NCBI RefSeq assembly: GCF_001020565.1
Contig: NZ_LDAS01000001.1
Location: 844,402-908,401 of the forward strand
DNA: 64,000 nt
Source: Maribacter thermophilus
GTDB taxonomy: Bacteria > Bacteroidota > Bacteroidia > Flavobacteriales > Flavobacteriaceae
Direction of reading: 5' to 3'
Shown: piece by piece, positions 36,306-44,843 of the stretch
How the letters are laid out: each line of letters starts with the position of its first letter
How positions within the stretch are numbered: position 1 is the first letter of the stretch
Notes under the pieces: model-generated
What the model saw: the letters and a program-made list of their open reading frames with translations, nothing else
What the model was told of the DNA's origin: nothing
The model's database searches: none
Made by a program: the position numbers and the translations under genes

Positions 36306-36692
36306 TCAATACATGGTATTGGTATTTGCCGATGTTTTGGGTATTTGTTGGATGGCGTCCCAATGTTCACAAATCTTTCCATTTTCATCGAACCGGAAGA
36401 AATCCATCGTAACATATTGGTCGTCATCGGGCCAGATTTGATGGGTGTGCAGGGCCACTAGGTCGCCCTCCGCAATGGTCCGTACAAATTCAATCGATTT
36501 TTCAGGGTACTCCCTGTGCATTCTTTCAAAATAGTCGATAAAGCCTTGCGGACCGTCGGCTACATGCGGATTGTGCTGAATATACTGTCCCTCGCAATAG
36601 GTTTCAATGGCGGTTTTGGGATTTCCTTCATAGGCCATTCGGTAAAAGGCCATGGCGTTTTTCTTGTTTTTTTCGGTATCTAGGTATCTCAT
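36306..36692 (-). CDS. SnoaL-like (NTF2 fold) protein
   Basis: 128 residues. FYRMAYEGNPKTAIETYCEG, YIQHNPHVADGPQGFIDYFE and ALHTHQIWPDDDQYVTMDFF, then CEHWDAIQQIP, are the conserved stretches of the predicted SnoaL-like aldol-condensation group. The pocket His and Asp residues are in place. It is cytoplasmic. Its role is probably binding or converting a small aromatic or polyketide-like compound; the exact substrate is unknown. Confidence 0.75.
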   Translation of the reverse strand: MRYLDTEKNKKNAMAFYRMAYEGNPKTAIETYCEGQYIQHNPHVADGPQGFIDYFERMHREYPEKSIEFVRTIAEGDLVALHTHQIWPDDDQYVTMDFFRFDENGKICEHWDAIQQIPKTSANTNTMY

Positions 36693-36715
36693 TTTAGGAA
36701 AGGAAAAAAGTCTAT

Positions 36716-37336
36716 TTAGTTTGTAAGGGCAAATGAAATTTTAATTCCCTGTATGACCATATCGGTGCCTATGATCGCAATGATCAATCCCATGATTTTT
36801 CCGATAACGGATATAACGTTGTGACCGATTTTTTTAATGAACATTTCGCTGAGCATAAAAGTGAAATAGGTCATCCAGCACAGGAGTCCGAATATGCATA
36901 TGACGATGCCAATTTTCAGATAACCTGCATTCGAAACAAAGTTCATGCCGGTAACAATGGTACCGGGTCCAGCCAAAATGGGAATGGCGAGGGGTGAAAT
37001 GGCGATATCCTCATCAATATGGGTTTCCTTTAAATGTTTTACATTCGATTTTTTGGACTGAAGCATATCGAAGCCCACAAAGAAAACCAAGATTCCCCCG
37101 GCAATTTTAAAGGCGGGTATGGTAATTCCAAAAAGAAGGAATATAAACTTGCCCAGTACCAGAAAGAGGGTAACGATAACAAAGGCCGTAAAAGTGGCCT
37201 TTTTACTAATGTTGTGCTGGGTCTTGCGATCGGCCCCTCCCACCAACGACAAGAAAATGGGCATATTCGAAAGCGGGTTCATTATGGCGAAAAAGCCCGT
37301 GAACACTGTAATACAGAAGGTTAGGATGTTATCCAT
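36716..37336 (-). CDS. MarC-family membrane protein
   Basis: 206 residues with six membrane helices. GFFAIMNPLSNMPIFLSLVG and ISPLAIPILAGPGTIVTGMN are the MarC signature repeats (NPxxxxP and PLAxPxLAGPGT). Despite the name, MarC is not an established drug-resistance protein and its function is unknown. It lies 23 nt upstream of the SnoaL-like gene on the same strand. Confidence 0.88.
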   Translation of the reverse strand: MDNILTFCITVFTGFFAIMNPLSNMPIFLSLVGGADRKTQHNISKKATFTAFVIVTLFLVLGKFIFLLFGITIPAFKIAGGILVFFVGFDMLQSKKSNVKHLKETHIDEDIAISPLAIPILAGPGTIVTGMNFVSNAGYLKIGIVICIFGLLCWMTYFTFMLSEMFIKKIGHNVISVIGKIMGLIIAIIGTDMVIQGIKISFALTN

Positions 37337-37427
37337 TTAAACAACGGTTTTTCTTTACGGTGCCAGAAAAAATGGTTCGATAACGTCCCGCTTCCAAATA
37401 ACATCAATAAAGAATTATTGCCACAAG

Positions 37428-38213
37428 TTAATCAGAAACGAGCGTTTTTGTCAACGTAATCAGTTCATTTATTTTTTCGGTACTATAGCCATCAGAATGT
37501 GCCGGTGCATATGAACCTTTGTCGTTATCAAAATACTGTCCTGTTTGGGCCAGGTCGGTCATACTTAAATCGTATAAAATGTCAACTCCCTTTTCTGCAG
37601 GAGACCAATGCTGCCCGTAGGCTTCGTTGGCCATTTTGGTATTTAATAAAGAACCCGGATTTACGGCCACTACGGTAATCGAAGGTTCTTGTTCCGCCAA
37701 GTAAAAACTCCACATGGTCAGTGCCAGTTTGCTTTGCGCGTAAGCTTCGTTGGCACCCAAACCTGTTTTTCCCCCTAACGCCTGTATATTGATGCTTGTC
37801 TGTGCAGCGGAGCTTAAATTTACGATACGCGGTGCGGCCGATGCCTTTATATTGGATAATAATCCGTTGGTTAATATATAAGGTGCAAAGTAATTTACCA
37901 AAAATCGTATATCGGTACTAGTGCTTTTGCCGTTTGCCATCAAAACACCTGCATTGTTGACCAATACATCAATTATCGGCATCTTTTCGGCAACTTCCGC
38001 AGCCATTTTTTTTACAGAATTTAAGTCCGAAAAATCCGCTAAAAAGCCCAGTATGTTTTCATTGTTAGATTGCTCTTTTATTTCTTTTATTGTAGCGGCT
38101 AATTTTACATCACTTCTACCGTGAATGGCTATAAAGTGCCCTTCTTTGGCTAAACGCAAGGCCAATAATTTGCCTATGCCGTCCGTACTTCCTGTTATTA
38201 ATATATGTTTCAT
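37428..38213 (-). CDS. Short-chain dehydrogenase/reductase
   Basis: 261 residues. ITGSTDGIGKLLALRLAKEG is the cofactor-binding TGxxxGxG, NNAG is present, and the catalytic Ser (VNLSSAAQTS) and YAQSKLA Tyr-Lys pair are intact. GRSDVK after beta-2 suggests NADP preference. The substrate is unknown; it lies among redox enzymes and 60 bp downstream of the 2OG oxygenase, separated by a hairpin. Confidence 0.85.
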   Translation of the reverse strand: MKHILITGSTDGIGKLLALRLAKEGHFIAIHGRSDVKLAATIKEIKEQSNNENILGFLADFSDLNSVKKMAAEVAEKMPIIDVLVNNAGVLMANGKSTSTDIRFLVNYFAPYILTNGLLSNIKASAAPRIVNLSSAAQTSINIQALGGKTGLGANEAYAQSKLALTMWSFYLAEQEPSITVVAVNPGSLLNTKMANEAYGQHWSPAEKGVDILYDLSMTDLAQTGQYFDNDKGSYAPAHSDGYSTEKINELITLTKTLVSD

Positions 38214-38232
38214 GGTGTTTTTTTAGTGTTGA

Positions 38233-38265
38233 TGAAAACTGGCAACACCAATGTTGCCAGTTTCT
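38233..38265 (-). terminator. Hairpin terminator
   Basis: AAACTGGCAAC pairs with GTTGCCAGTTT around a six-base loop, between the 2OG oxygenase stop and the SDR start. The T-run is short on the minus strand, so read-through to the SDR gene is possible. Confidence 0.6.
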
Positions 38266-38274
38266 TATGTTTTT

Positions 38275-39237
38275 TTAAAACGGTGCAACGGTATCTTTAG
38301 GACCATCAGGTAAACTCCACCGTTGACGAGCCGTTACATTTTCCAGAGCGACATCTTTAATGGTATTGCTACTGATGTTTCCGTAACTACTGGTACTGCC
38401 ACGTGGAATTTGCATACGGTCTCCGTATAACCAAACTACTAAATTACTGCGTTGCCCACTTTCTATTGGATGTGTTGCGTGTGGTACATTGCCTCTGTGG
38501 ATAATAGCTTTGCCAGGTTGAAACTTGGTTTGTACCGTTTTACCAGAAGCTTTATCATAAAAATCTACTACCGAACCTGTAAATTTTTCATCAGGTAAAT
38601 TGGTATTGATATTTAAGGTTGCCGATGAAGCATCGGTATGTGCGTGTAAATCCTTGTCCTTATCCGGATTGTACTGTATTGAAAATCCGAAAGTTTGATT
38701 GTCATAGCCATAAGTCCCTAATAAAAGTCGAGAAATCGGACGCATATAACGGTCCATAATAGCGTTATAAAATGCTTGGAAACTTGGTGCCGCAAAGTGA
38801 CCTTCGGAACGAGGATCTAACATCATCCCGTAACGATTTAATTGAATACCGTAAGGTGCACGTTTTGGAATTCCTGAATTTACGGCATCCTCTAAATACT
38901 TTCTAAAATCTGCCAAACGCTCTAAATCGAAAAATTGCGTTTCATAAACTCCAGGAATAATTTCTTCCCATAAATCGGCAACAGCAGCTTCTTTTTCCGG
39001 GTTTTCCCAAGCATCGTTAATGACTTTTCTCAATTTTGGGTCTAGCAAAGATTCATCTGGCAATAGTAAATTGTCTTTGTTTTCCTGTTCCCATTGTACC
39101 CAAGCAGTTTCTAACAATTTACGGTTGTCATTCCAAAATTTTGAAACCGATGGATCGCGTCTTAATGATAACTCTCTTGATGGTACTTCTAGATCACGAG
39201 CTTCTGCAAGTGCATTTGTATGTTCCATTGTTTTCAT
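38275..39237 (-). CDS. 2-oxoglutarate/Fe(II)-dependent oxygenase-like protein
   Basis: 320 residues. The iron-binding facial triad is visible: HAHTDASSATLNIN (His-X-Asp near residue 205) and a distal His in GNVPHATHP, with Arg in SGQRSNLVVW for 2OG. QYNPDKDKDL and GKAIIHRGNVPH fit the prolyl-4-hydroxylase-like superfamily. It likely hydroxylates a small molecule or peptide. Its promoter carries one of the three GGTA-repeat operators of this cluster. Confidence 0.75.
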   Translation of the reverse strand: MKTMEHTNALAEARDLEVPSRELSLRRDPSVSKFWNDNRKLLETAWVQWEQENKDNLLLPDESLLDPKLRKVINDAWENPEKEAAVADLWEEIIPGVYETQFFDLERLADFRKYLEDAVNSGIPKRAPYGIQLNRYGMMLDPRSEGHFAAPSFQAFYNAIMDRYMRPISRLLLGTYGYDNQTFGFSIQYNPDKDKDLHAHTDASSATLNINTNLPDEKFTGSVVDFYDKASGKTVQTKFQPGKAIIHRGNVPHATHPIESGQRSNLVVWLYGDRMQIPRGSTSSYGNISSNTIKDVALENVTARQRWSLPDGPKDTVAPF

Positions 39238-39283
39238 AATATCTATTTTTAAGAATAGCTACTGCTATTGTTTTTATCTATAA

Positions 39284-39354
39284 CAAAATTAAGCACGAAG
39301 AGCTGCTTGCCTTTGGTAGTAAAAAGGGTTGTTTTGGTAAAAAATAAGGTTTTG
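39284..39354 (-). promoter_or_regulatory. AraC-type activated promoter (copy 1)
   Basis: The -7 box TAATTTTG is at 39291-39284 on the minus strand. GGTAG at 39315 and GGTAAAAAATAAGG at 39336, read on the plus strand, are direct repeats 21 bp apart. Exactly 23 nt separate the -7 box from the nearest repeat, as in the copies at 40469 and 43045. Confidence 0.7.
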
Positions 39355-39365
39355 ATATCCCTCAA

Positions 39366-39393
39366 AGAAAAATGCCTCTAAGAAGAGGTATTT
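39366..39393 (-). terminator. Terminator of the MDR reductase gene
   Basis: On the minus strand AAATACCTCT pairs with AGAGGCATTT around TCTT, followed by T-rich DNA. A second short hairpin (ATAAGGAT/ATCCTTAT, 39411-39435) lies closer to the stop. Confidence 0.7.
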
Positions 39394-39441
39394 AACACAA
39401 CCAATCAACCATAAGGATACATTGCAAATCCTTATTTGCTT

Positions 39442-40425
39442 TTAGTTCTCAACTACTATTTTGCCAATAGCTTTTCCGCTTTGTAAATGGGCATAAGCAT
39501 CACCCACCTGTTCTAACGAAAACTTGTTTTCATCTACTATTGGAGTTAAATATCCTTCGTTGGAAATTTCAGCTAAACGCTCTAAAATATTACCGTGAAC
39601 GTCTCTTTTAAAGTTGTGCAACATGGGTATCAACATAAATACAACATGCAATGAGGCACCTTTAAAGTGAAGCGGCGTTAAGTCTAATTCGCATAAGGAA
39701 ACCGTAGTGGAAATGTGTCCGTTTAAGGCAACCGCCTCAATGGAATTGGTAAGGTTTGCGCCACCCACGGTATCAAAAACCACATCAAAACCACCATCGG
39801 TATATTTTGCAGTATAATCGGCTACTTTTTCAGTTTTAAAATCGATAAAAGTTGCTCCAAATTTTTCAACAATAGCTTTTTGATTATCACCTGTACCTGT
39901 AGCAAAAACTTCTGCTCCAAAATACTTTGCCAATTGTACCGCTAAGTGACCAACACCACCGGAACCACCGTGTACCAATACTTTTTGTCCTTCTTTTACG
40001 CCTGCCCTTGTTAATCCTTCGTATGCTGTAATGGCCACCAATGGCAAGGCTGCAGTTTCGCGCATAGTTAAGCCTTTTGGTTTGTGCGCTACAAGCTTAC
40101 TGTCCGCTACAATATATTCCGTTAAGGTTCCTGGTAAATCGGCTAATCCGCCGGCACAACCGTACACTTCATCGCCTACCTTAAAACCTTCTACCCCATC
40201 GCCAACCGACTCCACAGTTCCTGAGAAATCCATTCCCAATAAGGCTGGTGTAGCAGGAGACAAGGGCAAATCGGAGCCCATATTCTTAATCATAGTGTCT
40301 ATCGTATTTACGCTAGATGCCGCTATTTTTACCAATACGTGATTTGCTTTTACTGCTGGTTTTTCAATTTCAGTTGCCGTAAACGTTGCATTTTCTCCGT
40401 AACTGTTCAAAAACATTGCTTTCAT
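39442..40425 (-). CDS. Zinc-independent MDR quinone oxidoreductase
   Basis: 327 residues. GroES-like domain with MGMDFSGTVESVGD-type segment (residues 60-75, LLGMDFSGTVESVGDGVEGF), then the nucleotide fold KVLVHGGSGGVGHLAVQLAK. The structural and catalytic zinc ligands are absent, as in QOR/ZTA1. It would use NADPH to reduce quinones or alpha,beta-unsaturated carbonyls. An AraC-type operator and TAACTTTG box precede it. Confidence 0.87.
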   Translation of the reverse strand: MKAMFLNSYGENATFTATEIEKPAVKANHVLVKIAASSVNTIDTMIKNMGSDLPLSPATPALLGMDFSGTVESVGDGVEGFKVGDEVYGCAGGLADLPGTLTEYIVADSKLVAHKPKGLTMRETAALPLVAITAYEGLTRAGVKEGQKVLVHGGSGGVGHLAVQLAKYFGAEVFATGTGDNQKAIVEKFGATFIDFKTEKVADYTAKYTDGGFDVVFDTVGGANLTNSIEAVALNGHISTTVSLCELDLTPLHFKGASLHVVFMLIPMLHNFKRDVHGNILERLAEISNEGYLTPIVDENKFSLEQVGDAYAHLQSGKAIGKIVVEN

Positions 40426-40468
40426 ATCAATCTCTATTTTTATTTTCTATAGTTCAATTAAGACAATG

Positions 40469-40536
40469 CAAAGTTACCCGGGCACCCAAGCTTTATTTTG
40501 GTAGAAAAACCAGCGGTATTGGTAAAAAATAAGGTT
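40469..40536 (-). promoter_or_regulatory. AraC-type activated promoter (copy 2)
   Basis: Minus-strand -7 box TAACTTTG (40476-40469). Plus-strand repeats GGTAGAAAAA at 40500 and GGTAAAAAATAAGG at 40521 are 21 bp apart. The box-to-repeat gap is 23 nt. The 19-base distal half (TTGGTAAAAAATAAGGTTT) is identical to that in copy 1. Confidence 0.75.
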
Positions 40537-40548
40537 TCTGGCAATGAC

Positions 40549-41409
40549 TTAGGCCAGATTGGCCTTAAATGCACTTAAACTGATGCCACGGTAGGTTTTA
40601 AAGATCTTGTTCAAATGGCTAGAATCGGTAAACCCAAGATCGATAGCAATTTCCGAATCTTGTGCATCGGTGTACTTTAAACGTGTCTCTACCAACTTCA
40701 ATTTGTAATTGATGATGTATTTTTTGAGCGATACATCCGTATGTTTTTTGAAGTACTCACTAATGTAATTATCGGCCATATGAAACTCATTGGCCAAACT
40801 TTTGGTCGTCAACAGATCAGGATTATAAATGTTGGAATGAATGTAATTGATGATTTGCTGAATTTTGGAGGACTTAACTTCCTTTACTTCAGACGCGTTT
40901 AAATACTGAATATTACGTGCAATTAAATGCAGAATTACAGACAATGAATTTTGAATGATAAAAATATCATGGGATGATTTATTTAAATACTCGGTAGCGA
41001 CCATATTTGTAAGCGATATAAGATGCGCCCTATCCGAAGCCGTTTCAAACTGCATTTCTCGTAATTGATGGCTTTCGCTGTTCAAGATTTCTTCGATTTT
41101 ACGAAACCAATCGTTCACAGGAAGTTCTTGGTTTACCGCACTGGTATTTCTAAAAAAACTCTTTAAGAATTTAATGGCAATGGTACTTGTAGCGGTCTTC
41201 GCTTCTACGATGTAAATATCATCCGGGATAAATACAAAAACACTGTCGGGCGAATAACTAACGGTTTTTCCATTTATTTTGATACTGCCACTACCCTTCT
41301 CGAAATATAGGATTTCAAAAAAACGAATGTTGGTATACTCACAAAACGAAAAGAAAGTTTGGTCTTTGTATTGTTGTATAACGATGTTCTCTAAAATAGT
41401 TCTTGCCAT
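40549..41409 (-). CDS. AraC-family transcriptional regulator
   Basis: 286 residues. An N-terminal cupin-type sensor (residues 1-130, FFEILYFEKGSGSIKINGKT) and a C-terminal HTH pair (TKSLANEFHMADNYISEYFK, SEIAIDLGFTDSSHLNKIFK). It is clearly related to the regulator at 43177. It lies inside the cluster whose promoters carry the GGTA direct repeats, so it, or its paralogue, is the probable activator of those genes. Confidence 0.87.
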   Translation of the reverse strand: MARTILENIVIQQYKDQTFFSFCEYTNIRFFEILYFEKGSGSIKINGKTVSYSPDSVFVFIPDDIYIVEAKTATSTIAIKFLKSFFRNTSAVNQELPVNDWFRKIEEILNSESHQLREMQFETASDRAHLISLTNMVATEYLNKSSHDIFIIQNSLSVILHLIARNIQYLNASEVKEVKSSKIQQIINYIHSNIYNPDLLTTKSLANEFHMADNYISEYFKKHTDVSLKKYIINYKLKLVETRLKYTDAQDSEIAIDLGFTDSSHLNKIFKTYRGISLSAFKANLA

Positions 41410-41423
41410 TGCTTAAAAATTAA

Positions 41424-41462
41424 AATAAAAAAGGGGAAATACCTACTTGTCTTCCCCTTCTT
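41424..41462 (-). terminator. Terminator of the DUF4437 gene
   Basis: On the minus strand AAGGGGAA pairs with TTCCCCTT around a 13-base loop, followed by a run of six T. It sits between the cupin gene and the AraC gene. Confidence 0.75.
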
Positions 41463-41487
41463 TCCTTTTCATAACAATTCTTATGGT

Positions 41488-42321
41488 TTATTTCACTTCA
41501 AAATCCCCATTAGAGCGGATGTAAATAACCGTTTCTGTATCTGTACCCAACAAAGGCTCTGCATCTTCCTCGGCACCGAAATAAGAACCTGGTTCTAAGG
41601 CATTTTCAGCATCCTTTTTAGAAAATTGGTGGGTTACCTTACCAGAGATAACCACCGCCCTAAAATTGGGGCTTAAGTTTTTGATTCTTCCCTTGAAACC
41701 TGCCGGCAATTTTATAAGTGTTGCCCGTAGCTGATTAGCTTCATGGCTTCCCCATAAAAAGGCGGTTTCTACATTGCTCTTATCTGCCACCCATTCAATA
41801 TCGTCGGCATGTAACCAAACCATATTCGATTGATCTACATTCACGGGGCGTTCCCCATTGTCAAAAGCTTCTGAAGTCGGTTTTACTAAATACGGACCTT
41901 CTTGAATGTCTAAAAATGCTAAGTTATCTTCTCCGTCAGCAGCAGTAATGTGGGCTTCACCTGCTGGTTGTTGCCAATACGAACCTGCTGGCAACCATTG
42001 TTTTTCGGCACTTTCATCATCGTTGTGCAATAGCCCCTTAATGACTACTCCACGATACGTTATGTTGTGAATATGAGGTGGCGATGAAAATCCTTTTTTG
42101 AATTTCACCAAAAATCCTGCGGGTTCGTTTTTGGTACGGTCGCCCCATAGTTTACCCGCAGCCGGACTCTTATCGCCTCGTAAGGGATTTAGCCATCCCC
42201 ATTCTACTTGGCCTGCGGTTACAACTTCGTTTTTAGACTTAATATCGTCTGTCGTTGGTGTTTGTGCGTTTGCAAAAATACCAGCAACTAATGCTATTGC
42301 GATTAGGATATTTTTTTTCAT
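41488..42321 (-). CDS. Exported DUF4437 cupin protein
   Basis: 277 residues: signal peptide (MKKNILIAIALVAGIFANAQ), then two cupin-like halves. Metal-binding candidates are PPHIHNITYRGVVIKG and QPAGEAHITA in the first; the second (FRAVVISGKVTHQFSKKDAE) keeps one His. This fits DUF4437 family proteins. It is periplasmic, and the function may be a small-molecule dioxygenase or binder. It lies 26 nt downstream of the nitroreductase gene and is probably driven by the same AraC-type promoter. Confidence 0.75.
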   Translation of the reverse strand: MKKNILIAIALVAGIFANAQTPTTDDIKSKNEVVTAGQVEWGWLNPLRGDKSPAAGKLWGDRTKNEPAGFLVKFKKGFSSPPHIHNITYRGVVIKGLLHNDDESAEKQWLPAGSYWQQPAGEAHITAADGEDNLAFLDIQEGPYLVKPTSEAFDNGERPVNVDQSNMVWLHADDIEWVADKSNVETAFLWGSHEANQLRATLIKLPAGFKGRIKNLSPNFRAVVISGKVTHQFSKKDAENALEPGSYFGAEEDAEPLLGTDTETVIYIRSNGDFEVK

Positions 42322-42347
42322 GTCTATATATTTAAAAATAGTCGTAT

Positions 42348-43007
42348 TTATATTACAGTGAAAATTTCGCTTTCTGGTAATCTGGATTTTGGGGTTTTCT
42401 CCGTGGAGTTGAAATCTGACTCAGCATGATATCCTAAAGACACAGCGACTAAAGATGTGTATCCTTTTTCCCTTAATCCGAATTCTTCATCTAAAGCTTT
42501 TACATCAATACCTTCCATGGGGGTAGCATCGATTCCTAAACTGGCCACGCCCAATAAAAAGCTTCCTATGTTAAGGTAGACTTGCTTTTCCATCCAATGT
42601 TGAAGGTCCTTTAAATCGTATTTATGAATACCTGCAAATGTTTTCACGGCACCTAAGAAACCGTTTTTTATATCCTCGTTGGGAAATCTTCCGTCTTTAT
42701 CTTCGGTATCTGCAATATGTTGGTAATATGCATCATCTGCATCTGTTTTTACACAAAATAAAACTACAGCTGAAGCATTGGTTACTTTAGGTTCGTTAAA
42801 ACTAAAAAAACCTTGTGTTCCTTTTGCAATGCGTGCTTTACCTTCGGTAGTTTCAGCAACTATAAAGTGCCAAGGTTGTAGGTTTACACTTGAAGGACTC
42901 ATTCTTAGCAAGTTTTTGACCTCGGCCATATCTGCTTCAGATATTTTTTTGGTTGCATCGTATTCCTTAGTTGTGTATCTCCAGTTTAAAATTTCTTTTA
43001 AATTCAT
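42348..43007 (-). CDS. NfsB-like oxygen-insensitive nitroreductase
   Basis: 219 residues from ATG 43007; the upstream part of the frame crosses the promoter and is not coding. WRYTTKEYDATKKISEADMA, SPSSVNLQPWHFIV and ATPMEGIDVKALDEEF are the FMN-binding landmarks of NfsB/NfnB-type enzymes. It reduces nitroaromatics or quinones with NAD(P)H. It is divergent from the AraC gene at 43177, with a GGTA-type operator in the shared region. Confidence 0.88.
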   Translation of the reverse strand: MNLKEILNWRYTTKEYDATKKISEADMAEVKNLLRMSPSSVNLQPWHFIVAETTEGKARIAKGTQGFFSFNEPKVTNASAVVLFCVKTDADDAYYQHIADTEDKDGRFPNEDIKNGFLGAVKTFAGIHKYDLKDLQHWMEKQVYLNIGSFLLGVASLGIDATPMEGIDVKALDEEFGLREKGYTSLVAVSLGYHAESDFNSTEKTPKSRLPESEIFTVI

Positions 43008-43044
43008 TTGTATGTTTTTTAGTATAAGATTGATAATTGTGGTG

Positions 43045-43117
43045 CAAATGTAGGCCTGCCACCCAGGATGTTTGTGGTAAAAAAAATGGGTATTTATGTA
43101 CAAATAAAGGTTTGTAC
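43045..43117 (-). promoter_or_regulatory. AraC-type activated promoter (copy 3) with GTACAAA palindrome
   Basis: Minus-strand -7 box TACATTTG (43052-43045). Plus-strand half-sites GGTAAAAA at 43076 and TGTACAAATAAAGG at 43097 are 21 bp apart. The gap to the box is 23 nt. A perfect inverted repeat, GTACAAA (43098-43104) and TTTGTAC (43111-43117), overlaps the distal half-site and may serve the divergent AraC gene. Confidence 0.65.
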
Positions 43118-43176
43118 GTCTTTTTTAAGGGATTATAGGCGATTATGGTGTAGATTTGGTCCTAAATTTCCCTAAA

Positions 43177-44061
43177 ATGGAGGTAATAGAAGCTTATAAA
43201 CCTTTTGAAATACAAGAATTGACACTGAATGAGTGGAAGAAACGCCCCGTGAAGAATAATTTTTTTGAACTAGTATGGGTCAGGAAAGGCCAGGGCAAAC
43301 AGTGTATCAATTATAATGAACATGCCTATGCCCAGGGTGATATATTTTTGCATCCCCCACTAAAATGTCACTCATTTACGATACAGGAACCGAGCACATT
43401 CGTTTTCTTAAAGTTTTCTGATACTTTTTTTAAGCAAGTAGGTAGATCTGCCATAGATAGAAAGGCCTGGTTCAACGAGGCTTCCTATATTCTCTCGAAC
43501 TACAATCAGCTGCCCGGTAGTATTATAAAGTCGGAGGTAGATCGCCAGCATATGGAGCGTCTGATAGATATGATACTGCAAGAGTCACGAAACCAGACCG
43601 ACTCTTTCAACGGACTTATTACAAGTCTGCTCACCGGTATTTTGGAGATTTTGATGCGCAATATCAAGAAAACCATCTATTTTGAATCGATAGAAAACCA
43701 GACCGACGACCGTATCGTACGCATATTGCAATACCTCAATGAAAATATAAGCGACCCCGAAAAACTTAAGATAGAGTCCTTATCGGACCAATTTTCCATG
43801 TCGCCCACCTACGTTAGCGAATATTTTAAGAAACAGGTACACATGTCGCTACGTGAATACATTATAAAGGCCCGCTTGAAATTGGTGGAGATACGCCTGT
43901 TGAACAGCGATTATACCCTGGGCGAAATTGCAGACGAGCTCGGTTTTACCGATGTAAGCCACCTAAGTAAAACCTTTAAGCGCTATGTGGGACTTTCCAT
44001 TCGCGAATTTAAAAACCAGGGCGAGTATCGTATGCTTACCCGTAATGTGTGTACGGCTTAA
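43177..44061 (+). CDS. AraC-family transcriptional regulator
   Basis: 294 residues from ATG 43177; a TTG lies 21 nt upstream. N-terminal cupin-like sensor (VWVRKGQGKQCINYNEHAYA) and C-terminal HTH (ESLSDQFSMSPTYVSEYFKK, GEIADELGFTDVSHLSKTFK). It is a paralogue of the regulator at 40549, sharing most of its HTH. It is divergent from the nitroreductase gene, which it probably controls together with itself. Confidence 0.88.
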   Translation: MEVIEAYKPFEIQELTLNEWKKRPVKNNFFELVWVRKGQGKQCINYNEHAYAQGDIFLHPPLKCHSFTIQEPSTFVFLKFSDTFFKQVGRSAIDRKAWFNEASYILSNYNQLPGSIIKSEVDRQHMERLIDMILQESRNQTDSFNGLITSLLTGILEILMRNIKKTIYFESIENQTDDRIVRILQYLNENISDPEKLKIESLSDQFSMSPTYVSEYFKKQVHMSLREYIIKARLKLVEIRLLNSDYTLGEIADELGFTDVSHLSKTFKRYVGLSIREFKNQGEYRMLTRNVCTA

Positions 44062-44176
44062 CATCTACTTATATTTTTTTGTGGAGTACATTGGTATAAT
44101 TTGTATATAATTAAAGGCTTATGCCCTATTCATTTATGAGGTACACACGAGTATGTATTATTAAAGTTTGTTAAAA

Positions 44177-44210
44177 AATGAACGTTCATTCATTTTTTGA
44201 CATACCTTTG
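44177..44210 (+). promoter_or_regulatory. TetR operator and promoter
   Basis: The 14-bp perfect palindrome AATGAACGTTCATT (44177-44190) lies 12 nt upstream of the -7 box TACCTTTG (44203-44210). Placed between the -33 and -7 regions, it would block RNA polymerase, fitting autorepression by the TetR protein encoded 18 nt downstream. Confidence 0.75.
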
Positions 44211-44227
44211 TGGTATAATCAAAGACA

Positions 44228-44806
44228 ATGGCCAAACTTCAAAAATGTATAGACAAACGGAGTGCCTTGGTACAAGCGACCATTGAGTTAGTGAACAATA
44301 ACGGTTTTCACGCCGCACCCATGTCCAAAATAGCCAAAATGGCTAACGTATCGCCTGGTACCATTTACCTGTATTTCGAAAACAAACAAGATCTTGTAAA
44401 CCAGGTGTACCTAGATGTAAAGTCCGTTTTTACAGCCTATGCTTTTGAAACCTACGATCCCAAAATGCCGGTAGAACAAGGCTTTGAGGTGATTTGGAAG
44501 CGCATTGCGGAGTTTAAGCTCCACAAGTGCCAAGAAGCCATGTTTTTGGCCCAATGCGACAATACCCCCATGATCGACGAGCCCATACGGCAAGAAGGCA
44601 TCAAGCACTTGCAGCCCTTGCTGGATTTGTGGAAACGCGGTAAGGATGAAGGCATCATCAAACCCCTATCGGATTATGTACTGTATGCCTATACCGTCAA
44701 CCCGTTATCTTTCTTAATGCTGATGCAGCAAAGGGGCGTGTTCAAAATGGGAAAGAAAGAATTGGAGTCGGCCTATCTGGCCGCCTGGAACAGTATTAAA
44801 TTATAA
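44228..44806 (+). CDS. TetR-family transcriptional repressor
   Basis: 192 residues. N-terminal TetR HTH: MSKIAKMANVSPGTIYLYFE with KQDLVNQVYLDVK. The C-terminal ligand-binding part is of the TetR/AcrR type. It is the first gene of a three-gene operon with a nitroreductase (37 nt gap) and an NADP-dependent reductase. It probably responds to an electrophile or quinone that the two enzymes remove. Confidence 0.9.
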   Translation: MAKLQKCIDKRSALVQATIELVNNNGFHAAPMSKIAKMANVSPGTIYLYFENKQDLVNQVYLDVKSVFTAYAFETYDPKMPVEQGFEVIWKRIAEFKLHKCQEAMFLAQCDNTPMIDEPIRQEGIKHLQPLLDLWKRGKDEGIIKPLSDYVLYAYTVNPLSFLMLMQQRGVFKMGKKELESAYLAAWNSIKL

Positions 44807-44843
44807 ACATCAATATAAATAATAAATAGCAAATTTTCATAAA

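Noticed and set aside
44199-44204. TTGACA as an E. coli-type -35 box for tetR
   Set aside because: It overlaps the Bacteroidota -7 box TACCTTTG and has no matching -10; Bacteroidota sigma does not use this consensus.
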